This document shows, piece by piece, positions 33,429 to 42,801 of a DNA stretch of 64,000 nt. The notes under the pieces are model-generated. The model was given only the letters and a program-made list of their open reading frames with translations, was not told where the DNA came from and ran no database searches. The position numbers and the translations under genes are program-made. Source of the stretch: Pseudovirgaria hyperparasitica (Eukaryota; Ascomycota; Dothideomycetes; Acrospermales; Acrospermaceae); assembly GCF_010093815.1 (NCBI RefSeq), contig NW_022985561.1, forward strand, positions 314,045 to 378,044, written 5' to 3'. Positions within the stretch are counted from its first letter, which is position 1. Every line of letters starts with the position of its first letter.

Positions 33429-34449
33429 ATACAGAATTTATCTACCTGTACCAGGCAACGGACTAGAGCGGAGTCCTTGACTGTCAGCAATCTTACACTA
33501 ACAACTGTCATATTCAAACATCGCGAAGACCTCAGCTGGCCTTGCATTACTGTCTTCCAATCACGGGACTCTTAGCTCAGAATTACCAATAGAAATCTCC
33601 TTATAAACCATGTGCACCTTAAGCGGACGGATCTGTGCCTGCGAATGTGACAAGTGCATCAGGTTGAGAATGTGCAACACGGCCAAGAAGTAAAGTCATG
33701 TATGCTTTTTCGTCAAAAGCTCATCGACATCTCCGTCCAAGGATATATGTCTAGCCGACGCGATCAAGACTTGACAAGAATGAATATATGCACACAGTAG
33801 AGATATTAGTTCGCTTACATGAAGATGTTAGTAGAGTAAAAACCCCAGAGGCTCCTTGCGTAACTAACACATCATGAACTAGTCAGTGTCCGCCATATGA
33901 AAGCATTTCATGCTTGGTAGATTACCCTATTGCCTAAAAGTGCAGTATATCCACTTTCGGACGCCTCGGCCGGGGTCATTGGTTGGGTCCAATTGCAGCC
34001 GGAGGCGCTTGTCCGTATCTGGTAAGGCTCTCACGCTCCCTTATCGTCAGAAGGTGGCGTAAACATATTATACAGAAGGTGTAATTATAATCTGAGGAGT
34101 CAGATTCTCTACGCTGGGTCGAGTTCTGATAATACGCCCGGGCTGTGACCGTAATGGGATAAACAAAAGTCAATATACCTTTTAATACCCACTTTTAACT
34201 TCGGTCTTGCTGGCCTCAGGCTCCATTTTCAGGGATCTTACGGCTTCATAGGGAGCTAAGTAATCTTATCTCTGTACACAAGCAGGCTCAATTTACCAAA
34301 GAATCGCTATCTAGGCCCTCCGGCTTATGTCCGATTGAATGTGCCGTCTTCTGCCTGTCATGCCACATACATGTGCTCAACGAATGCATCATCCTCGACG
34401 TCGTGGAAAACAATCACCCCTTCATGATCTCTTATCTTCATAGTAAATC
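33429..34449. other. Intergenic region
   Basis: About 1 kb of mostly AT-rich sequence upstream of the secreted agmatinase-like gene. It contains a 27-residue Cys-rich mini-ORF (33610-33693). No repeat or RNA gene is recognised. Confidence 0.5.
33610..33693 (+). CDS. Possible mini-ORF related to the Cys-rich ORF at 33213
   Basis: Twenty-seven codons, starting MCTLSGRICACECDK. The beginning resembles MCTALIQVYACACEK of the ORF 400 bp upstream: Met-Cys-Thr, then a Cys-Ala-Cys-Glu core. A TATAAA lies only about 8 bp before the ATG, too close for a normal promoter. It may be a decayed partial duplicate rather than a gene. Confidence 0.25.
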   Translation: MCTLSGRICACECDKCIRLRMCNTAKK

Positions 34450-36280
34450 ATGCTGGTTTCACTTCTTTCTCTAGCTGGCTTCGCAATCGCACGCGACATC
34501 ACATTCGCCCCAGTCTACGCGTATGACAGCCAAAATCCCATTCACGTCGATACACCAGGATTGTCCGCTGATGTGACAACTGCTAAGTTCGTTGGGCTCT
34601 CTACTTTTGCCAATTTGCCGTATGTGCATTGTCTCGCTGGGAAGGGAGTTGAGGTGGAAAAATATGACATTGCCATCATTGGAGCACCCTTTGATACTGT
34701 GAGTGAGACGATCCATATTTCTATGTGAACGTTCACCTTCTCTGCCGCTATAGTACATCAGACTAATCTAATTGATGTCAGGGAGTGACGTCTAGGCCCG
34801 GTGCACGCTTCGGACCTAGAGGGATACGGCAAGGCTCGACTCGCATTGACCCGGGATCCGCATGGGATGTGTACACAGGTATGTTGTTTGCTGCATCCTG
34901 TACAACCAAGTTCCTTGACAGGCGTCAACGACATCCTGTACCTCCTATCATACGCAGTATATAGCCCCAGTGGTCTGTGAATGTCTACAAACCAAGTCTA
35001 TGCCCTTCACGGAAAGCTACGTGCCATCATGACGGCTACCAGCAGGATATAACGCTGGTTACCGCTTCCCCGACCAATCATCAGACCGCGTCCTGCATTA
35101 CTGAAAGTGACACTGACAAGCAAAAAGGAGATAACGTTTTCCAGTCCTGGGCAAGGATTGTGGACTGCGGCGACGCCCCTTTGACATATCTCGTAAGTCT
35201 TACCAAACCCTCAAAGGAGCAGTGAGGCTGATTCTATACCCAGGATAACACTGTCGCACTGAAACAGCTCGATGCAGCGCACAAGGTCAGTACGAGATCT
35301 CGACCAACTTGCTAGGCTGGCTGAAACTTGCCCAGATAGTCTCAGGTCGTGAAACAAATTCTAGTCAGTACACGACAGCTCGAATTATAACGTTAGGAGG
35401 AGATCATACGACTACTCTATCAGCCTTGCGCTCTGCGCACAATCATTGGGGTCCAGTCAGCGTGATCCACTTTGACAGTCATCTTGGTATGTGAATCCGT
35501 GTATCTTTAACAGTCAGGCTGGCTTACAATAACATGATAGACACTTGGGACCCTGATGTTCTAGGTTAGTCTCGAGAATCGTCATGTGTAACTGTTCTAA
35601 CACTCAAACAGGGGGTGGAATATCTCACTATGCGTAGGTAACCACCAATCCAGCTTCAAGCAGTCTCTCTGACGAGAATCCTTGTAGTGGCGTCAACCAC
35701 GGCACATTCTTGCACATCGCCCATGAGGAAGGTTTGATTCGGAACACATCTGCCCATGCAGGTCTCCGAGCACCCATGTCCAGCCCCAAAGGCGATCTGA
35801 AGAACGATCGACGATGCGGTTTTGCAATTGTCACAGCTCGAGATATTGACAGGATCGGTATTCAGGGGGTCATCGAAACGCTCAAAGCGCGAGTTGGATC
35901 GACGAATGTTTATATCAGTGTTGACATCGACGTACTTGACCCAGCATTTGCCCCGGGTAGGTAGCATACCCGTGCGATGATATCTTTGCTTACCTGCTGC
36001 GCTTAGCTACTGGTACATCTGAAGTCGGAGGTTGGACGACAAGAGAACTGCTCAGCATTCTCGATGGGCTCGCAGAACTGAATATTATTGGTGCAGACGT
36101 TGGTGAGCTTTTTCAGAATCCTGATATGTACCTTCCGGACTGACTGAACCGTGTACAGTCGAAGTTGCACCGATATACGACAACCCTGGCGAGACTACGG
36201 TGCTTGCAGCAGCTGAAATTGTTCGATCCCTGATAGCGTTGATGGTGTATAACCCTGTCAAGACCCTGTCTACAGTGTGA
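34450..36280 (+). CDS. Secreted agmatinase-like ureohydrolase (arginase family)
   Basis: Predicted Mn-dependent ureohydrolase that cleaves a guanidino compound such as agmatine to release urea. Ten exons are inferred: 34450-34698, 34782-34878, 35128-35192, 35244-35289, 35340-35486, 35541-35564, 35612-35633, 35688-35956, 36007-36102 and 36159-36280. The product is about 378 aa. A signal peptide ([14 protein letters not shown]) suggests export. Metal-binding motifs are all present: [12 protein letters not shown] (His175), HFDSHLDTWDP (Asp198, His200, Asp202) and [25 protein letters not shown] and [14 protein letters not shown] follow. Two exons are only 24 and 22 nt long, and intron 2 (about 249 nt) is unusually long. 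True substrate cannot be told from sequence; agmatine or another guanidino compound is likely. Confidence 0.85.
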
Positions 36281-36703
36281 AAGCCGCAAAGGTGATACTG
36301 TATCACTACTGTAGTAGCGTCTGTTTCAGGGTCTAACTGTAATTCTCAATCCTTGGCACATATAGACAGAGACCGAAATGGTCAACAATGGGACCATTAG
36401 TTGGCGTGAACTGTAACGGACGCAATTCACACAGTCTACTCACTCTATCCTTGTAAAAGAGACCAACATTGTACCCATGTTCTATGTTCACAGCACCAGA
36501 TTAGACGTCTTCCACTGTTGACATCAACGCGTATTATGTATCCCACTCCTCCTATTCGCTCATTCATCCCTACGCACTACCACCCCGCAAACGCACGGTC
36601 CGTGCTCTAGCCACTCAACACCTCACCCCTCAACTGCACTAACGACATCACACATCGCTTTCAACCCAAAGATAGACATATTGTCACATACACAGCAATC
36701 ACC
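36281..36703. other. Intergenic region
   Basis: 423 bp between the agmatinase-like gene and the MAPR gene, both on the plus strand. A C-rich stretch precedes the MAPR start. Nothing else is recognised. Confidence 0.55.
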
Positions 36704-37293
36704 ATGTCAGATTCAAAAGGCCACGTCCAAGAACCCAAGAACTTCGCTCCCAAGGTGCCCGTCACACTCGACCCTCCAAAGAGCGACCCCATCACGCAAG
36801 ATTATCTGGCCAAGTGCGATGGTACGCATGAGGGTTATCCGACATATGTTGCGATAAAGGTGTGTATTCCTCAGATATCTAATAATGTATTCTCTTTCTC
36901 TGTGTTCAATGTCGAGTGGAATGTGATGAACACAATGCCGAGCGGCAATGAATGCACAGAATGCATGAATATGCAGATTCTAACCGAGCTACAACAGGGC
37001 AAAGTCTACGACGTATCTAACAAAGATGCCTACGGACCGGGAGGGCAATATCATGGTAAACCGATCTCCATCTCTTGATGGCTCAGGCTGTTGTGCATGA
37101 ACTCACCGAATCAGTCTTCGCCGGCAAAGACGCCTCACGTGCGCTCGCGAAGTCGAGTCTGAAAGCCGAGGAGGCGGTGCCGCAATGGCAGGATCTGGAC
37201 GACAAGGAGAAGACGGTACTGGAGGAGTGGGTTACGTTCTTCAGTAAGCGGTACAATGTCATGGGCGTTGTGCAGGGGGCTTCGAACTTATGA
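36704..37293 (+). CDS. Membrane-associated progesterone receptor (MAPR)-like cytochrome b5-fold protein
   Basis: Small haem-binding-fold protein of about 130 aa from three inferred exons (36704-36859, 36998-37055 and 37115-37293). The conserved segments are YLAKCDGTHEGYPTYVAIKG, KVYDVSNKDAYGPGGQYHVF, then AGKDASRALAKSSLK, and near the end DKEKTVLEEWVTFFSKRY. These match the Dap1/PGRMC cytochrome b5-like domain. Unlike PGRMC proteins, no N-terminal membrane helix is visible, so it may be soluble. Family members bind haem through tyrosines and support cytochrome P450 enzymes of sterol synthesis. That role is transferred from the family, not shown here. Intron 1 is 138 nt. Confidence 0.88.
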
Positions 37294-37421
37294 GGCAAGG
37301 GGACATGTAGAAGGTGGTCTGGATGAGGCATACGCAGCATAATGCTTGATATCAAGAGTTGCTAAATACACAGTCATCGATCTATGCCTTGCTCATTGCT
37401 CCTGGCATGCAGTGTCATCGC

Positions 37422-38021
37422 CTATCCATACTTCTCCTCCCACCGCGTCTTCGGTCGTGAAGTCTGCTGCTTCGCGAGCTGTATCCCGATCAATATCGGC
37501 CTCTTGTCCCTCCAAGACAGACCCTTTCGACCACCCCTCATATTTGCCCCCTCGGCAGGTTGCTGCTGCTCATCCCTCGGAGCCCACTCCGCCACCATCT
37601 CATACTGCCCGTCTTTCGCATACTGCTGGAGCGGATTCCCACCAGGGGCGCCTTCCGCTCTCTGCCCACCCGCCGGACTTCCCCCTCCAGCCGCCTGCTG
37701 CGCCATCATATCTGCTTGCATCCTTTGATATGCTCTCGCCATTGCCTCGAAATGCGCGCGTGCCCTTTGCGCCCACATCTCCTCGACGGCGCTGCTGATC
37801 CGCTGGCTTTGGCCCGCTCTGCGGTCCGGCCGGAGGCCGGCTGGCCAGGACTTGCCCTGGCAGGCATAGCAGGGCTGATCGTGCTCCTCGATGACCTGGA
37901 CGATGCGCCAGGCTGACCAGCAGGCATTGTCGTCGTCGTTGCGGGCGGAGTCGCAGTGTGTAGCGACGGCGAAGCCCTCGTGGTTGCACATATGGTATAT
38001 GCAGTGGATATAGTTGCACAT
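37422..38021 (-). CDS. Cys/His-motif hypothetical protein
   Basis: Single-exon ORF of 199 aa. Residues 1-55 carry a regular set of Cys and His (C2, C7, H10, C12, H14, H22, C23, C34, C51, C54) with motifs MCNHEGFAVATHC and DQPCYACQG, suggesting a small metal-binding module. A helical Met/Gln/Ala-rich segment follows (EEMWAQRARAHFEAMARAYQ), then Gly/Pro-rich and basic sequence. Such Met-Cys-starting Cys/His modules recur in Pezizomycotina proteins of unknown function. It converges on the MAPR gene, with 128 bp between stops. Confidence 0.6.
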   Translation of the reverse strand: MCNYIHCIYHMCNHEGFAVATHCDSARNDDDNACWSAWRIVQVIEEHDQPCYACQGKSWPAGLRPDRRAGQSQRISSAVEEMWAQRARAHFEAMARAYQRMQADMMAQQAAGGGSPAGGQRAEGAPGGNPLQQYAKDGQYEMVAEWAPRDEQQQPAEGANMRGGRKGLSWRDKRPILIGIQLAKQQTSRPKTRWEEKYG

Positions 38022-39021
38022 CTTGAATGCTTTGAGGTAAGGAGGGGATGGAATGTATTGGCTTGAGATTTATGACAGTCTGAGAGACTTGTCAAAAGGT
38101 ATGCTGTAGATGTTTTGTTTGTCCAAGGGGTTTGTTGTGAGGCTGGTAGAGGACAGAAATAGTAGCCTTTTATACTGCATTTGGAGCAGAAGTCTACTTC
38201 GAGTGCTGGCAAGTACCCTGTCAGAATCTGCTCAGGCCCATAGTTGTCTACTTCACAAGGTCCTTGCGCATGGGCATCATGTCAGAAACCCAGGATCACT
38301 TTCTCGGTGAACTCGGTGACCAGCCTGCAGTAGCTCGTCATCAACTCTTCCCAGGATTTCAAATCTTACGAGGGCTGGCTGCAAAGGCCTTACCTCGGCC
38401 ATGTCCAGCATTTCTCTTCTGGCTGGGCTAGTTGCATGTTCTTCAAGGGGAGTGCGGTAAATACAGATGTTGCAGATATCGAGGCAAGAGGAGCCAGACA
38501 TATTCGAATTCAGAGCCAAGCTCTGAAGAAAACATGGATCTGCACTGATATATTTCGACGGATCGATCGTCCGGGCCGGCATGTTGATGCAGTATCTTAC
38601 ACAAACTGCAACGAGGTTGTACCTTCGTATTCATGTGTTTCACAGCATTCCTGACAACCTGCAGTAGCTCAGGTGTGTAGCACTGTGAATTTGATTACGG
38701 GGGGGTAAGGATGCTGCTGCATGGACGTTATACACTCTACTCGTACTTTTTTCTCAGGGTCTCAGCCGTGGCTTGCCAGTACATTGACATGACGGATGTA
38801 TACAAACTTGCTTGCTTATCCCTGTTTTGCTGTTAAAACCAAAAAAAAAACATCCATGGTCCAAGTTACTGTAGATCCGGCCACAGCCTCGGCTTTTGCC
38901 CCGCGGTCGATCTCCCGACCATTAACATCGAATTCACCTAGACTGCCACAGAACAACACCTGTGGACAGCTCTTTATGATACGTCTACTATTCAAGCATA
39001 GACCTTGATACATTCTGGAAT
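38022..39021. other. Intergenic region
   Basis: 1 kb between two divergent genes. A minus-strand open frame at 38277-38582 has some protein-like character but no recognisable family. Otherwise nothing is seen. Confidence 0.45.
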
Positions 39022-40168
39022 ATGCGGGCTTTCACCATCAAGGAATTCAAAAAGGTGACTGGACAGTCTCGAAGGAAATACCACGACCCCCATGCTGACT
39101 CGTGCTACTACGTCCGTAGGGGTTCGACCATCTTGAACCCGGTGAGGCTCCAAAACCAGAGCCATCAGCAGGCAACATACTGGTACGAGTTACGCACGCT
39201 GCAGTTACGCACGTCGATCTGTTGTATGCGCAAGGGCTGCATCAGAACAATCGACGTCACATGAAGCCACCCTTTATTCTGGGGATGGAATTCGCGGGGA
39301 ATGTCGCTGCAGCACCCAAGGAGTCCAAATTCTCCGTTGGAACCAGAGTGTTTGGTGCTGGGACAGGTGCGTTCGGAGAATACATATCTGTGCCTGAAGG
39401 CCAAGTCCGTGAGGCGCCGCAGCAGTGGACGAATGCCGAAGCGTGTGCGGTTGGAGCCAGTGGCGCAATCTCTCAGGGGGCACTTGTCGATATCGCCCAG
39501 ATACAGCCAGGGCAGATCGTCCTGGTCCTTGGTGCCTCTGGGGGTCTAGGTGTCATGGCAGTACAGATTGCCGCAGCATATGGTGCCAAAGTCATTGCCG
39601 TGGTGGGAAGTGAGGAGAAAGGGGAAGTTGTTAAGCGATTAGGCGCCACACATGTCGTGAGCTACCACGAACCGAAATGGGAGGACAAGGTGAAGAGCTT
39701 TACTCCTGATGGTGAAGGCGTGCATCACGTGTATGATTCTATCGGCGCAGTCCAGAGTAGCATACGATGCCTGAGATACGGTGGCAAGGTGATAATCGTT
39801 GGATTCGCTGCCAGGGGAGGAAAGATGGAAGAGCTCCAGATGAATCGCATTCTCTTGAAGGGTGTATCGGTCGTGGGATACGTAAGTTTGTCTTGGTGTT
39901 AGGCGATTGAGAGAAACTGAGGCTAAGCATATTGCAGAGATTTGGCGAGGAAGGTCGGAGAACGCCACAGCAGATTGAGAAGACTTGGAATAGTTTCATG
40001 AAGCTGGCTAACGAAGGTAAGATAAAACCTGTGATCTACAATGTCGAATACGCTGGTCTCGAGAGCGTGCCACGAGCATTGAAGGATATGGAGGCTCGCA
40101 AGCCATGGGGTCGTGCCATTATCACCATCGCAGATGAAGAGGCACTGAAAGATAGATCCAAGCTATGA
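39022..40168 (+). CDS. Zinc-less MDR oxidoreductase, quinone oxidoreductase-like
   Basis: Medium-chain dehydrogenase/reductase of about 341 aa from three inferred exons (39022-39054, 39120-39881, 39938-40168). The N-terminal catalytic domain has MRAFTIKEFKK, PPFILGMEFAGNV and VGTRVFGAGTGAFGEYI. The nucleotide-binding domain shows LVLGASGGLGVMAVQIA, an AxxGxxG-type motif, and the substrate-side DSIGAVQSSIRCLRYGGKVI. No structural or catalytic zinc-ligand set is apparent, placing it with NADPH:quinone oxidoreductase or enoyl reductase-like members. It likely reduces quinones or alpha,beta-unsaturated carbonyls with NADPH. The very short first exon (11 codons) supplies the usual start. Confidence 0.9.
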
Positions 40169-40506
40169 ATGTCAGCTGTGTATGCCCATAGAATTTGATG
40201 CTCGCATTCGATTCATTCCATATTGCGTGATGGTCCAGTAGTAAGATGGATGCAGATCGCGTCGCGTCTAAGGAATGAATCCATCGTCATCCCCGCGGTT
40301 CTACCGCACAGGCGGAACAAATTCCAGGGAAGATACGAATTATTCGGCGCCAGCATAACGTTCACAAGGTTTGTCTTGCCAGCTCGCTCGACCTCAACAG
40401 ACCATCGCCTCCCTCGCTCTCTTCTTCTCGCATACTATTCGAGAGGTTCCACAGGCAACGGCCAATACATCATCTCTAGAACCGCCCCCACTTCCTCACC
40501 AGGACC
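40169..40506. other. Intergenic region
   Basis: 338 bp between the MDR gene and PP5, in the same direction. CT-rich sequence precedes the PP5 start. No element is recognised. Confidence 0.55.
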
Positions 40507-42159
40507 ATGTCAAAGACAGAAGCCATTGCGCTGAAAGACCAGGGCAACAAGGCTTTCAAGGAACATGACTGGCCAACCGCTATTGACTTCTACTCGAAAG
40601 CTATCGAGAAGTATGCAGAAGAACCATCCTTCTATACGAACAGAGCCCAGGTGTGCATTACCCTGCTGGAATGGACGACACGCGACCAGGAGCACTGACT
40701 TCGTGCACAGGCATACATCAAGACAGAAGCCTACGGATATGCGATAGCAGATGCAGACAAGGCGATCGAGCTCGATTCATCGAACGTCAAGGTACGAAGA
40801 ACCCACTTCTAGTGGCGCCGCATCTCTAAAGTGACGTAGGCATACTACCGAAGAGCAGTGGCAAACACAGCGATACTGAAACATCAAGAAGCGCTGCGAG
40901 ATTGGAAGATCGTCGTGAAGAAGAGCCCGAATGATGCCAACGCAAAACTACAACACACTGAGTGTCAAAAGGTTGTAAAGCGAGATGCATTCCTCAAGGC
41001 TATCGAGGTTGAGGATGCGCCGTCTGCCGCAGAAGGACTGGACATTGACAATATCATCGTGGAGAAGGACTATGATGGCGTCAAGCTAGAGAAAGAGATG
41101 ACGCAAGAATTCATCGACGACATGATACAGCGGTTCAAGGACGGGAAGAAGATTCACAAGAAATACGTCTATCAAATCATCCTCGCCGTGAAAGAATTGG
41201 TATATAACGAGCCGACCATGGTCGAGACACACGTCAAAGAGGGTCACAAACTGACAGTATGCGGTGACACACACGGTAAGCTTCAGTCCCTTTTGTCCCT
41301 AGTACCCACTAACATCCTCCAAGGCCAATACTTTGATCTTCTGAACATCTTCAAACTCAATGGATTCCCCACCGCAACCCACGGCTACCTCTTCAACGGC
41401 GACTTTGTGGACCGCGGCTCCTGGTCCACCGAGATCTGCCTCCTCCTCTACGCCTACAAGTGGCTCTTCCCCACCTCGTTCTTCCTGAACCGCGGCAACC
41501 ACGAGACGGACGACATGAACCGCATGTACGGCTTCGAAGGCGAGTGCCGCCACAAATACACCGAGCGCATCTTCAAGCTCTTCAGCGAATCCTTCTCCGC
41601 ACTGCCCCTGGCCACGCTCGTCGGCGACAAGTTCTTCGTCCTCCACGGCGGGCTTTTCTCGGACGACAACATCAGTCTGGACGACGTCCGCAAGCTGAAC
41701 CGCCACAAGCAGCGCCAGCCAGGCCAGAGCGGACTGATGATGGAAATGCTCTGGACAGATCCGCAGCCGGCGCCCGGTCGCGGACCCAGCAAGCGCGGCG
41801 TCGGCCTGCAGTTCGGCCCAGACGTCACGAAGCGGTTCTGCGAGAGGAACGGGCTCGAGGCCATTATTCGCAGCCACGAGGTGCGCATGGAAGGCTACGA
41901 GGTCGAGCACGACGGCAGGTGTATCACAGGTAAGTGACCTCCCCTCATCTTTGTCTCATGACATGTTACACCCAGGTCAAGGCTGATAATCCAAACAGTC
42001 TTTTCCGCGCCCAGATACTGCGACTCGACCGAGAACAAGGGCGCATACATCAACATCGAATCAAACCTCAAGCTCCAATTCCACAAATTCGACGCCGTCC
42101 CGCATCCGCCCATCAAGCCGATGGCATATGCCAACCAAGGCCTGCAAGGTTTGATGTAA
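40507..42159 (+). CDS. PPT1: Serine/threonine protein phosphatase 5 (TPR-PP5)
   Basis: Hsp90-associated protein phosphatase. Five exons are inferred: 40507-40650, 40711-40791, 40840-41275, 41324-41929 and 41999-42159. The product is about 475 aa, the normal size. Three TPR motifs occupy residues 1-110 ([45 protein letters not shown]); they bind the Hsp90 C-terminus. A linker leads to the PPP catalytic domain with all metal-binding motifs: [20 protein letters not shown], and later LHGGLF, IRSHEV and APRYCD. The C-terminal helix ([10 protein letters not shown]) closes the autoinhibited state in this family. Exon 4 is strikingly GC-rich compared with the first exons. The gene converges on the zinc-cluster gene at 42802. 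Confidence 0.96.
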
Positions 42160-42801
42160 AAACAGCCGTTTTCCGTTCCACCGACCATCAAGGAACGAGG
42201 GATAGTCGTGATGGACTTCAAAACGGGGGGGGCACCACGTCCTATGCATGCACAGGCGTTTTGTAGAAGGCGGGGAAGGGGAGAAAGGGGGACCCATTCT
42301 TGTTCCGGGATTCCGACCATCAGCGCGCAATTCATCGTTCATTGCAGCGGCGTTTGCTCCGTTTCTTTGGGTACATGCATGGGATGGCGATGTTGATGAT
42401 GATGATGATGGTGCGTCTTCAGGAGGATGCAGGGAAAGCGCATTGATGTGATGGGTATACCGATGATCTTGTTTGCTGCGGCAGGGTAGTGTGTCGGGCA
42501 TTGATCTGTCTGGTATGAGAGCATTTTGGGAGAGAGGTGTGTAGGGCATGTGCATGTGCATGTTGCGGATATCTCGGCGTGCAAACTATAGAAGCAAGCA
42601 AGTAAGTAAGACGTCAAGGCCATCTCATCTACCATCCATGTGTCTCATGCATCATCATATAATCATCTAATGGTATCGTATCGTATCGTATCGTAGCTAT
42701 ATACACCAACCCTCAACCCCTCAAACAAAATCTCTAAATCCCCATCCCCAAATCCCCATCCCCTTTCCACCCTAATCCCCCTCCTCCCCCATCATAACCC
42801 C
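42160..42801. other. Intergenic region between convergent genes
   Basis: About 640 bp holding two 3' UTRs. It includes a GATGATGATGATGATGG run near 42395-42411 and a short CGTAT pentanucleotide repeat near 42673-42696. The last part is C-rich. Confidence 0.6.

Noticed and set aside
38277-38582. Minus-strand 101-residue frame with partly protein-like sequence
   Set aside because: No recognisable family, no supporting splice or promoter pattern; could at most be a gene remnant.
41299-41910. 203-residue antisense frame opposite PP5 exon 4
   Set aside because: Shadow of a highly GC-biased coding exon; the sense strand has complete phosphatase motifs.
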